The notes beneath the pieces are model-generated. The model searched no databases. It was given only the letters and a program-made list of their open reading frames with translations, and had not been told where the DNA came from. From Gemmatimonadota bacterium (GTDB lineage: Bacteria; Gemmatimonadota; Gemmatimonadetes; Longimicrobiales; Gaopeijiaceae), in contig JACZXQ010000021.1 of NCBI GenBank assembly GCA_022571515.1, forward strand, positions 1-64,000: a DNA stretch of 64,000 nt, read 5' to 3'. Each line of letters begins with the position of its first letter. Position 1 is the stretch's first letter. The translations under genes and the position numbers were made by a program. Shown piece by piece: positions 44,317-51,981 of this stretch.

Positions 44317-45117
44317 TCAGCGATTCCTGAGAGGCATCGAGCCTGACAGATGCCGGCCCGACGGATCGTCGCTCGACGGTGCCACCACCACATTGGGCGC
44401 CCGAAGCGCGGCCGCGAGGGCAGCTGACGAGAGCGGCGTCACGTCGATCTTCGCCACGCCCGCCAACACCTTGGTGTTCGTGGAATCGAAGAACAGCGCG
44501 AAGTCGTTGGGACCGGGCACGATCACCGACGCGCACGCGATGCGGACCGCCGTCATTCCGGTCGTGATCTGGTGCTCCCGTAGCGACGTTGCCGGCAGGG
44601 TGTGGAAGCCGCAGTCCACGGCCTGCCCGATGTTCTGCATCTGGGCGCCCATGTCGCTCAGGAACTGGTTCTCGACGGCTATGCCCTTCGCTCCCAGGAA
44701 GCCGTCCCACTCACCGACGTACACGATGCGACCACCCTCTGCGGCGAACGCCTTCAACGCGTTGATCTCGGCCACGGGATAAGTCTGCGTCGAGAGCCAA
44801 AGGAAGATCACCTTCAGGTCGGCGGGGAAGCTCGTGAGCGTGCCGGAGGACGATACGATGAGCTCGAACGTCATTCCATGGCCCTCGATCGTGGATTGGA
44901 ACGTGGTGAAGGTGGCGCACGATAGGCCCGCGCAGGCTGACGTACGGCCGTGGTCCAGCCATACGCGCGTTCCGCTGGATCTCGAGCCGCTGCCGGTAAA
45001 GTTCACCAGGTTCTGGACCATGAGGACGTTGTCGGCGAATAACAAAGCGCCGTCATCGAACGAGTTCACGTCGTTGAAGACCGCCACGTCCTCGCCGGCT
45101 GTGGGTATCGCGCGATG
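44317..45117 (-). CDS. C-terminal part of a frameshifted Big-domain protein (ThuA/DUF4350-like domain)
   Basis: This frame continues the 45066-47552 gene after a one-base shift near 45,110. From AIPTAGEDVAVFNDVNSFDD onward it encodes about 260 residues of a GATase1-like sheet (LKVIFLWLSTQTYPVAEINA, GGRIVYVGEWDGFLG), resembling ThuA/DUF4350 domains that bind ligands or act as accessory modules in exported proteins. It has no start or signal of its own, so it would be made only if the shift is bypassed or is a sequence error. Listed separately because the two frames cannot be joined in one reading. Confidence 0.65.
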   Translation of the reverse strand, partial: HRAIPTAGEDVAVFNDVNSFDDGALLFADNVLMVQNLVNFTGSGSRSSGTRVWLDHGRTSACAGLSCATFTTFQSTIEGHGMTFELIVSSSGTLTSFPADLKVIFLWLSTQTYPVAEINALKAFAAEGGRIVYVGEWDGFLGAKGIAVENQFLSDMGAQMQNIGQAVDCGFHTLPATSLREHQITTGMTAVRIACASVIVPGPNDFALFFDSTNTKVLAGVAKIDVTPLSSAALAAALRAPNVVVAPSSDDPSGRHLSGSMPLRNR

Positions 45118-47552
45118 GTTACTGTGGCACAGCCGCTGATGCCCGGCTGAGCCGTGATCCTGGCGCAGACCGGGAACGTCGCGGGCGTCGGCAAAGCCGA
45201 GGGCGCCGTGTAGAGCCCGTTGCTGTCGATGGTGCCGAACTTGGCGTTGCCACCGTCGAAGTCGTTCACCGACCATGTGAACGGCCCAGAGACCTCGTCG
45301 GTCACGTTGAACTGCTGCGTGCCGCCTAGCAGCTTCTCCGCCGTTGCCGGCGCGATGGTCAGCCCGACGGGCCCGCCGATCACCGTGACCGGCAACTCGA
45401 AGTCCTGGTCGTTGATGAGGATGGGGACCCTGGCCTGGCCCGGCGTTGACGTAGGCACGAGCCCGCGGATGATGCCGTTGAGATCTCTGCCGACCCAGCT
45501 GATGAACGACGAGGTCCCGACCCAGCGCTTCACTGCGACCACGGGGATCACATTGCCGTGGAGATCGAGCGGGATGATCTCGACGTCGATCACTTCGTCG
45601 ACCCCGACGACCAAGTCGGCGGGTATGGTCTCGATTCCAGCGACCAGGGGCGTGAGCTCGATGTCCGCATGCGCGACCGTCGGAGCAACGGTCACGGCCG
45701 CATCGCCGCCCGTCTGCGTGAACCCTTCAGGCGGCGTGACGCCCAGCGTGTAGTCGCCGAACAACAGTCCGTCGAGCGTGGCCATGCCGTCCGGCCCCGT
45801 CGTGGCCTCGCCGGCCACAACACCGTCCTGCAACAGCGCGATCACCACGCCGCCCACTGGTGCCTCCCACGGCGTTCTCGCCAAGAACTCCACGCTGCCG
45901 AAGCGCGGCGGATCTACCGTGAGGCTCGCCTCGTCTGTGAGCGTGTGTACCGTCACCTGCCCGGCCACCAGATCCCTCGGCACTATCGTGCGGAGCCGGT
46001 CCGGGAGGACCTCTAGATCCTCCGCAGGCACCGGACCCGCGGCCGTCGGGAACTCCACGCCCGTGTTCGCCGCGATGATCCAGTCGAAGCCCGAGCCCAG
46101 GATCTCGACCGGCTGACCCGGGATCGGCTCGGCCGGAAGGAACCCGCTCAGTGTCAGCACCGGAGGCGCCTCCAGCGCACCCAACGTCTGGAACACGGGA
46201 TCCCGGGCTCCGGGGAAGCCCATTTGCAGGATCGGCCCGCTCCCGTCGGCCGGGCCCACTTGCAGTCCGGCCGCCGTCGAGCCCACCACCCACCGCCCGC
46301 TCGGGCTCAGCGCCGGCCTCGAGTTCACCACGACATCCAACACCACCCCACCACCTACCACGTGCACCTTGTCGTCCGCGCCCACGTACAGTATTTGGCC
46401 GCCGCCCACCGCCGGCATGCGAGCCTGCAGGTTGCCGACCAGCGTCGTGCGGTCCGCTCCGTCCGCACGTACCTGGTGCACCGAGCCGCCGTCGACCACG
46501 AGCGTCGAGCCGCTCAGCCACGATGGCGTAGTCCCTTCCGGACCTTCCGTCGGTTGGCTGCCGTCGATGTTCGCGAACCCCACTCGGCCACCCGCCTGGA
46601 CCGCCAACTTCGTCCCGTCCGGGCTCACCGACGGCCACGAGCCGCCCGTCACCGCGCCCCCGCCCGCCTCGTGCACCTGGCCACCCGCTCCGTAGAACAG
46701 CCGTGCCCCGTCGGGGCTCCACGCCGGACCTCGCGCGCCGGACCCTCCACGAGCCAGCGCCTCCATGCCGGCGTTCGCCGTCATCACCTCGCCGCCCTGC
46801 ACGAACGCCAGCATGCCGTCGATCACGTACACGGGCGTCGATGCCGCCTGGCCGTTCGGCGTCGTGACCGTCACCTCGGTCCTTCCGTCCGAGACGCCCG
46901 TCACGACACCCTCGTCGTCCACCGATGCTACCGAGCCGTTGGCCGACGTCCACACCACCGGAACATTCGCGATCTCACCACCCTCGGGATCCAGCACCAC
47001 CGAGCCCAGCGCTCCGCTCGCCTCGGGCGACAGCACCAGGTCGCCACCTGTGATCTCCACCGCCGCAGCCGCTGCGCCCGGACCCGTGTAGGTCAGCGCC
47101 GCTTCGATCTGCTGCGGTGGATCGTTGTTGCCCACCGCCTGAGCCGTTACCGAAAACTCGCCCGTCGTGAACAACTCCGTCGTCACACCGTCGACGATCT
47201 CGAGGCCCAGGATCACCACGATCAGTTGCTGGCCCGGCTCCACCCCCGGGATCTCCACCTCGATTTCGATCCCCTCGTCGTCCGCCTCCGCTGCGATCAC
47301 CACGTCGAGCAGCAACACCCTCGGGTTGTCCGTGAACACGAACACGCGCACCGCGTTCACTCGGTCGAACGCTGCGTTCAGCGCGTCAGCCTGCGGCGTG
47401 CCCTGCTGTACGCCCGCGTACGAGAAGATCGGCGCCAGTATGATCGGACCGTCTCCACCTCCCGGCGGAGCGACCGGCGCATCTGTGCATGTGACGATTG
47501 TCAGGGCGAGGAGGACGGAGACAACGATCCGGACCATCTTGCAAATATCCAT
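45066..47552 (-). CDS. Exported Big-domain lipoprotein with a propeller-like centre (N-terminal part, frameshifted)
   Basis: Start MDICKMVRIVVSVLLALTIV at 47552 gives a lipoprotein signal (lipobox IVTC). A Big_2-like domain lies at about 160-245 (VPVVWTSANGSVASVDDEGV), then a TolB/PD40-like series of short blades (WSPDGARLFYG, VSPDGTKLAVQ), an IPT-like Ig domain (EPIPGQPVEILGSGFDW), a carboxypeptidase-regulatory-type domain (ATTGPDGMATLDGLLFGDYT) and a final Big domain. In frame it ends at 45,066, but the coding character passes to another frame near 45,110, so the ancestral protein was about 1,080 residues. Adhesive or surface function is inferred only from the domains. Confidence 0.75.
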   Translation of the reverse strand: MDICKMVRIVVSVLLALTIVTCTDAPVAPPGGGDGPIILAPIFSYAGVQQGTPQADALNAAFDRVNAVRVFVFTDNPRVLLLDVVIAAEADDEGIEIEVEIPGVEPGQQLIVVILGLEIVDGVTTELFTTGEFSVTAQAVGNNDPPQQIEAALTYTGPGAAAAAVEITGGDLVLSPEASGALGSVVLDPEGGEIANVPVVWTSANGSVASVDDEGVVTGVSDGRTEVTVTTPNGQAASTPVYVIDGMLAFVQGGEVMTANAGMEALARGGSGARGPAWSPDGARLFYGAGGQVHEAGGGAVTGGSWPSVSPDGTKLAVQAGGRVGFANIDGSQPTEGPEGTTPSWLSGSTLVVDGGSVHQVRADGADRTTLVGNLQARMPAVGGGQILYVGADDKVHVVGGGVVLDVVVNSRPALSPSGRWVVGSTAAGLQVGPADGSGPILQMGFPGARDPVFQTLGALEAPPVLTLSGFLPAEPIPGQPVEILGSGFDWIIAANTGVEFPTAAGPVPAEDLEVLPDRLRTIVPRDLVAGQVTVHTLTDEASLTVDPPRFGSVEFLARTPWEAPVGGVVIALLQDGVVAGEATTGPDGMATLDGLLFGDYTLGVTPPEGFTQTGGDAAVTVAPTVAHADIELTPLVAGIETIPADLVVGVDEVIDVEIIPLDLHGNVIPVVAVKRWVGTSSFISWVGRDLNGIIRGLVPTSTPGQARVPILINDQDFELPVTVIGGPVGLTIAPATAEKLLGGTQQFNVTDEVSGPFTWSVNDFDGGNAKFGTIDSNGLYTAPSALPTPATFPVCARITAQPGISGCATVTIARYPQPARTWRSSTT

Positions 47553-47750
47553 ACCACTCGGTGGGGCATCGGGGGAACTGCTTGCCACTGCTGACTGTGC
47601 GATTTTTCCCTGTCCGCGAATCTGGGAACACACTCCGCATTACTGCAAGCTATTTTATTGCGGTGGGTTCCGAGGCCCGAGGCCTTTTCCCATCCCGTAG
47701 CCCGGGGATAGATTGAGATTCTTACGAAAATCGGTATTGGAGGCGGGTTC

Positions 47751-48932
47751 TTGACTTCAGAAGGGCAGACGTACACGACGGACGAGGTTACGGCGGTGCT
47801 CGCCAAGGTCGACCTCTTCGAGGGGCTTCCCGGCGACGACATCGAACGCATCGCGGGCATCGTCAATGGTGCCACCGCCAAGGCGGGCGAAGTCCTCTTC
47901 GAGGAAGGGGACCCTGGCGATGCGTTCTACGTGGTGGTCGACGGGGCGATCGAGATCGTCAAGCAGGTCTTCGGAGGGGACGAGGAGAAGCTTGCCGTGC
48001 GCCGCGGCGGAGAGGGCTTCGGAGAGATGGCGCTGCTCAACGACGCGCCTCGGTCTGCCACGGCACGCGCCGTAGACGACACCCGGTTGATGGTCCTACC
48101 GAGGGATGACTTTCTCGTGTTGCTGGGGGCCGATACGCTCGCGGTACGGGTGATGCAAACGCTCTCGAAGGCCCTCAGGGCCTTGGGGGTCCGGTTCGCC
48201 ACCTCGGGCAAGGATCAGGCCGGAACCGCCCAGGCCGCGGGCGAGTCTGTCGTGGCTGTCAGCCGCGCGCTTCAGCGGTCCCTCATGCCCAAGGATGCCC
48301 CACGCGCCGAGGGATACGATCTCGCCGCAGGAACCATGCTCCAGGACGGCGGACGCGGTAACACGTCGTGGGTCGACCTCACCTTCTCGGATGGCCGGAC
48401 CGGTATGGCGTGCATGACCATCCAAGGGAACGGTTCCCTTCCGGCACACCAACTGGCGCTTGGCCAAGCTTTTTTGAGAGAAACCGCGGCTCGTGAGAAC
48501 TCGGCGGAGCGCCTTCTGTCCGAGGTGAACGGCATGCTTACGCGGAACACCGTGCCTGGGTCCTCGCAGTATATGGCCTGCGCCGTGCTCGTGCCTGGGG
48601 AGCGCGGCATTACGTGGAGCAGTGGGGGTGGCATACTCGGAGCGGTGCTCAGGAGAGATGGGACATTCGACGAGTTCCCGTCGCACGGTCCGCCGTTGGG
48701 GATGCTCGAAGGCTTCAAATACGCTACACAGATGGTAGCTGTGGGGGCGGGCGACATGGTGATCGTGCTCTCACAGGGGTCCGCCGGCCTATTCCGGGGG
48801 GCGTCCGATCTCGTATCGAATTTGCAGCAGAAACCCGCCGGCGAGGTCGTCTCCACCGTACACACGGCCCTTCGGCGTGCCCACGGCGACGACGCGCTCG
48901 AGACAACGGTACTCTTCATTCGGAAGCACTAA
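47751..48932 (+). CDS. Cyclic-nucleotide-binding protein with a degenerate PP2C/SpoIIE domain
   Basis: Cytoplasmic protein of 393 residues; TTG 47751 follows GGAGG. Residues about 18-140 form a cNMP-binding domain with the phosphate-binding cassette GEMALLNDAPRSATARA, including the key Glu and Arg. The rest follows the SpoIIE/PP2C pattern (LQRSLMPKDAPRAEGYDLAA), but the metal sites are lost: the usual GGDxYD is replaced by GRGNTSWVD, GDVSGKG by TIQGNGS, and the TDG motif by SQG. It is probably a messenger-controlled pseudo-phosphatase acting by binding, for instance as an anti-sigma-type partner. The DUF59 gene starts three bases after its stop. Confidence 0.82.
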   Translation: MTSEGQTYTTDEVTAVLAKVDLFEGLPGDDIERIAGIVNGATAKAGEVLFEEGDPGDAFYVVVDGAIEIVKQVFGGDEEKLAVRRGGEGFGEMALLNDAPRSATARAVDDTRLMVLPRDDFLVLLGADTLAVRVMQTLSKALRALGVRFATSGKDQAGTAQAAGESVVAVSRALQRSLMPKDAPRAEGYDLAAGTMLQDGGRGNTSWVDLTFSDGRTGMACMTIQGNGSLPAHQLALGQAFLRETAARENSAERLLSEVNGMLTRNTVPGSSQYMACAVLVPGERGITWSSGGGILGAVLRRDGTFDEFPSHGPPLGMLEGFKYATQMVAVGAGDMVIVLSQGSAGLFRGASDLVSNLQQKPAGEVVSTVHTALRRAHGDDALETTVLFIRKH

Positions 48933-48935
48933 ACT

Positions 48936-49232
48936 ATGGTCACGGAAAAAGACGTAAACAAGGCTTTGAGGGGGGTGAAAGATCCGGAACTGGATCTCGA
49001 TCTCGTCGTGTTGGGATTGGTATACGACATCGAGGTGTCCGAGGGAGACGTGCACGTCATGATCACGTTGACCTCTCCCATGTGCCCGGTTGCGGGCCAG
49101 ATCGTCGAGGACGCGAAAAACGCCATTCTCGCGGTGGAGGGCGTCGACAGTGCGGAGGTCGAGTTGACCTTCGACCCGCCATGGACACCCGAGCGTATCA
49201 GTCCTCTCATCAGGGCGTCTCTGGGTATCTGA
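48936..49232 (+). CDS. MIP18/DUF59 family iron-sulfur assembly protein
   Basis: Small soluble protein of 98 residues, the full length of a DUF59 domain. It has VKDPELDLDLVVLGLVYDIE and the cysteine motif TLTSPMCPVAG, then DPPWTPERIS. Relatives such as SufT help mature iron-sulfur proteins; PaaD of the phenylacetate operon has the same domain. Two DUF59 genes therefore flank paaA; this one keeps the SufT-like form. It may support loading of the nearby diiron or iron-sulfur enzymes, which is inference from position. A TTGACA box and the operator before paaA lie just downstream. Confidence 0.85.
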   Translation: MVTEKDVNKALRGVKDPELDLDLVVLGLVYDIEVSEGDVHVMITLTSPMCPVAGQIVEDAKNAILAVEGVDSAEVELTFDPPWTPERISPLIRASLGI

Positions 49233-49250
49233 CCCGAGCTAGAAGCCTGT

Positions 49251-49256
49251 TTGACA
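49251..49256 (+). promoter_or_regulatory. Candidate -35 element before paaA
   Basis: A perfect TTGACA lies 83 bases before the paaA ATG and 33 bases before the operator palindrome. No convincing -10 element is seen at 16-18 bases, so the promoter is only suggested. Confidence 0.3.
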
Positions 49257-49289
49257 TGCTTTGAGCGGCTATCCAGGGTTGGTGGCTGT

Positions 49290-49307
49290 TTCGAACGATC
49301 GTTCGAA
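49290..49307. promoter_or_regulatory. 18-bp palindromic operator, PaaR/TetR-like
   Basis: TTCGAACGATCGTTCGAA is a perfect 18-bp palindrome 26 bases before the paaA start. Its inner 14 bases fit the CNAACGNNCGTTNG pattern I recall for the Thermus TetR-family repressor PaaR, which releases its operator on binding phenylacetyl-CoA. Position and symmetry make it the likely control site of the operon. No TetR-family gene is in the window. Confidence 0.7.
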
Positions 49308-49333
49308 CGAAAAAAGGGAGGACAGGGAACAGA

Positions 49334-50278
49334 ATGGCGCCGTTCACCGAAGACGAACTCAAGGCGAAGGTCCACGAGGGCTTTATCGTCGAGTCGGTCG
49401 AGGAGATGACGGAGGGCTACCGTAAGTCACTGGTGGTCCAACTCACGGTCCAAGCCGATACGGAGTTGATGAGTGCTCCTGCCTATTGGATGGCAGCCAG
49501 GTACGCGCCATCGACCAATACTCAGGTCAGCGCGCACGCCATCATCCAGGACGAGCTGGCCCACGCGAACATCGCATACCGGCTGCTCGAGGACATTGGA
49601 GAGTCGAAGGAGCAGCTCGTATACGGGCGGGAGCCCCACGAGTTCAAGCACCCCTACGGCTTCGACCAGCCTCTGGACAACTGGGCAGATTTGGTGGTCG
49701 CGACCGGCTTCTTCGACCGGGCCGGGATCACGCTGCTGACCGACGTGCATGAGAACACGTCATACGGGCCGCTGAAGCGAGCGCTCATCAAGATCGGAAT
49801 GGAGGAGACCTTCCACCTGAGGCACGGCGAGGTCTGGATGAAGCGGCTCTCCAACGCGGGCGGCGAGGTTCGGGAGATGCTCCAACGCTCGGTGGACTGG
49901 ATGTTCCCGATGACGCTCGAGTGGTTTGGGCTCCCGGACGACATGAAGCGCCATACGGGCCAACTCGACTACAAGCTGAAGGGCCTGACCAACGACCAGC
50001 TTCGCCAGGTATGGATGTCCGCCACGGTGCCCCTGTGCGAATCGCTGGGGTTGAATGTCCCGGCGCACTACGACGAGAGCGCGGAGCATTACGTCTTGGA
50101 CTATCCGTTCCCGTGCCAGTACGACGCCCTGGAGAAGCATTGGTTCTTCGAGGACGGTGAGATCAGCTGGGACACGGTCTTCAAGCGGTGGAAGGCGCGG
50201 GGCCCGATGAACCAGCGCTATGTCGAATCGATCCGCCGTTCGCGTGGCCAGGTGGCGAAGTGGCTCACGGCGGCATGA
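49334..50278 (+). CDS. paaA: Phenylacetyl-CoA epoxidase catalytic subunit A
   Basis: Catalytic subunit of the ring 1,2-phenylacetyl-CoA epoxidase, a diiron monooxygenase that opens the route for aerobic phenylacetate breakdown. The 314-residue chain has both iron-ligand motifs: QDELAH near residue 75 and EETFHLRH near residue 157. An AGGGAGG ribosome site lies 12 bases before the ATG. It overlaps the following DUF59/PaaD gene by four bases. Regulated, in all likelihood, through the palindrome just upstream. A relative acting on another acyl-CoA is possible. Confidence 0.88.
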   Translation: MAPFTEDELKAKVHEGFIVESVEEMTEGYRKSLVVQLTVQADTELMSAPAYWMAARYAPSTNTQVSAHAIIQDELAHANIAYRLLEDIGESKEQLVYGREPHEFKHPYGFDQPLDNWADLVVATGFFDRAGITLLTDVHENTSYGPLKRALIKIGMEETFHLRHGEVWMKRLSNAGGEVREMLQRSVDWMFPMTLEWFGLPDDMKRHTGQLDYKLKGLTNDQLRQVWMSATVPLCESLGLNVPAHYDESAEHYVLDYPFPCQYDALEKHWFFEDGEISWDTVFKRWKARGPMNQRYVESIRRSRGQVAKWLTAA

Positions 50279-50691
50279 CCGGTCTTCCCGTCATGAAGGG
50301 CGTAGCCTACCTGCCTGCCTCTCAGGTCAGCGGTGGACGGGACATGTGGTCCGAGCCGCTCGCGGTGCCGCCGGAGGACCGGCAATCCGCCGTGTGGGAT
50401 CTGCTTCACGAAGTGCTCGATCCCGAAATCCCGATCAGCCTGGTGGATCTGGGTCTGATTTACGACCTGGGGCTCGTGGACAGGCACGTAAAGGTGCGCC
50501 TCACGTTCACGGCGACCGCCTGCCCGTGCATGGCTTTCATACGCGAGGACATCGAGGACCGGCTGCTCAGGGAGAGCTGGATCGATCGGGTCGAGATCGA
50601 GGAGGTTTGGGATCCGCCGTGGACGAATGACCGCATCAGCGAGCGCGGCCGGGAGGCTCTCCGGCGCCTGGGAGTGGGTGTTTCGGGGTAG
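50275..50691 (+). CDS. paaD: PaaD N-terminal (DUF59) part, split from its zinc ribbon
   Basis: Protein of 138 residues with a DUF59 domain: LLHEVLDPEIPISLVDLGLI, then FTATACPCMAFI (usual form T.CP), then WDPPWTNDRIS. In E. coli PaaD the same domain is followed by a C-terminal zinc ribbon; here the protein stops before that part, which is encoded as a separate gene at 51748. PaaD is thought to assist maturation of the epoxidase. The ATG overlaps the paaA stop (ATGA). The internal ATG at 50293 is an alternative. Confidence 0.82.
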   Translation: MTGLPVMKGVAYLPASQVSGGRDMWSEPLAVPPEDRQSAVWDLLHEVLDPEIPISLVDLGLIYDLGLVDRHVKVRLTFTATACPCMAFIREDIEDRLLRESWIDRVEIEEVWDPPWTNDRISERGREALRRLGVGVSG

Positions 50692-50726
50692 CAACCGAGA
50701 ATGGATGACAGGAAGTAGAGTTCGAT

Positions 50727-50957
50727 ATGCACGAAGCGGTTTACGAAGTGTTTGCCCGGAAAGAACGGGGCGAGCCCCTCAGGCACATCGGGTACATCGA
50801 CGCCATAGATGATGCGCTCGCGCGTGTATACGCGTGGAAGACCTATGACGAGGAGCGCTGGTTCGAGATGTGCGTGGTGCCCCGGAGCTCCATCATCCCC
50901 GTGAATCGCACGGACGGCCCGTTTGCGGCCGCCGCGCCGCGGGAGGAGCGGCCGTGA
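50727..50957 (+). CDS. paaB: Phenylacetyl-CoA epoxidase subunit B
   Basis: Small subunit of the epoxidase complex, 76 residues. It has the family pattern YEVFARKERGEPLRHIGYID followed by VYAWKTYDEERW and the terminal MCVVPRSSIIPV. PaaB contacts other subunits and is needed for complex architecture rather than catalysis. The stop overlaps the GTG start of paaC (GTGA at 50954). Confidence 0.85.
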   Translation: MHEAVYEVFARKERGEPLRHIGYIDAIDDALARVYAWKTYDEERWFEMCVVPRSSIIPVNRTDGPFAAAAPREERP

Positions 50958-51751
50958 GCGGCGGCACGGTCGAGACCGCCGCCGATCTCCCGCCCGAGGC
51001 CCGGGAGGCGCTTCGCCGGTTGGTCATCGCACTCGCCGACGCCAAGCGCCTCATGGGCATTCGGTATAGCGATTGGCTCTTAGGCGCTCCCTCCATCGAG
51101 ACGGGCATCGCGGCATCGTCGATGGCACAGGACGAGTGGGGTCACGCCCGGCTACTCTACGCGATGCTGAAGGCCTTCGACATGGATCCGGTTCAAGTCG
51201 AGCACGAGCGTCCCTCCGACGAGTACTGTTCGCCCGACGCGCTGGACCGGCCCTTCGAGGACTGGGCCGAGGTGGTGGCCGGCTGTGTGGTGATCGACGG
51301 CGCGATCTCCGCCTGCCTTAGGTCGTTCGCAGGCGGCTCGTATGAACCGGCCCGGTCACGCGTTCCCAAGATGCTGGCCGAGGAGGAGTTCCACTGGGAC
51401 ATGGCGGCCGCCTGGTACCATCGGTTGGCCAACGCCTCCGAGGAGGCGCGCACGTTGTTGCGAGACGCCACTCTGGAGATGTTGCCGAGCACGCTGGCGT
51501 GGATGGCGCCCGATGACTCCGCGGCGAACGTGCTGTCCGACGCCGGGCTGACGGACAGCCCGGGGGCGATACGCTCGAGCTTCGAGGCCGTGGTTGGGCC
51601 GGTCCTCGCCGAGTTGGAGGTCGATCTGTCCACTGCCGAGGCCCGGAGCGAGGGCTGGGATGCATCCCGCGGCCGGGGGCCGGGCGGCCCGGACGACGAC
51701 GCGATCGAGCGGGCTCGCGGAGATCGCAACAGAATGCTCTTCGTCGAATGA
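50954..51751 (+). CDS. paaC: Phenylacetyl-CoA epoxidase subunit C
   Basis: Ferritin-like subunit of 265 residues that pairs with PaaA. The GTG at 50954 overlaps the paaB stop and begins MSGGTVETAADLPPEAREAL. In E. coli PaaC the metal ligands are missing; here QDEWGHA (about residue 58) and AEEEFHWD (about residue 140) retain ExxH motifs in both halves. Whether a full diiron site is present cannot be decided by eye. Its stop overlaps the start of the zinc-ribbon gene. Confidence 0.85.
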   Translation: MSGGTVETAADLPPEAREALRRLVIALADAKRLMGIRYSDWLLGAPSIETGIAASSMAQDEWGHARLLYAMLKAFDMDPVQVEHERPSDEYCSPDALDRPFEDWAEVVAGCVVIDGAISACLRSFAGGSYEPARSRVPKMLAEEEFHWDMAAAWYHRLANASEEARTLLRDATLEMLPSTLAWMAPDDSAANVLSDAGLTDSPGAIRSSFEAVVGPVLAELEVDLSTAEARSEGWDASRGRGPGGPDDDAIERARGDRNRMLFVE

Positions 51752-51981
51752 GAAACTCGGTGGGCGCCGAGCGCCTTCCAGGCGGGCTCCCGGAGGCTCC
51801 TCAGTGTCCCTTTTGCCAAGGGAGCAGCACCGAATTGATGAACGCGTTCGGCTCCCAGCTCTCCGTGTCCACGTATTGGTGCACAGAGTGCCGCAGCCCC
51901 TTCGAGCTGATGAAATGGCGGGGCGTGAGAGGGAAGTCTCCAGAAGACGTGAACGAAGAGGCGGACACCTCTACGGAATGA
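51748..51981 (+). CDS. Stand-alone zinc ribbon equivalent to the PaaD C-terminus
   Basis: A 77-residue protein with two CxxC pairs, CPFCQGSSTELMNAFGSQ and WCTECRSPFELMKW. This matches the zinc-ribbon tail of PaaD (CPxCGS...SxFGST...YRCxxCxEPFxxFK). Its ATG overlaps the paaC stop, so it belongs to the operon. Together with the DUF59 gene at 50275 it would make a two-chain PaaD. The last 11 bases overlap the convergent gene on the minus strand. Confidence 0.82.
   Translation: MRNSVGAERLPGGLPEAPQCPFCQGSSTELMNAFGSQLSVSTYWCTECRSPFELMKWRGVRGKSPEDVNEEADTSTE

Noticed and set aside
46224..47594. 456-codon open frame on the plus strand
   Set aside because: Antisense to the Big-domain lipoprotein gene, with low-complexity Arg/His composition and no motif.
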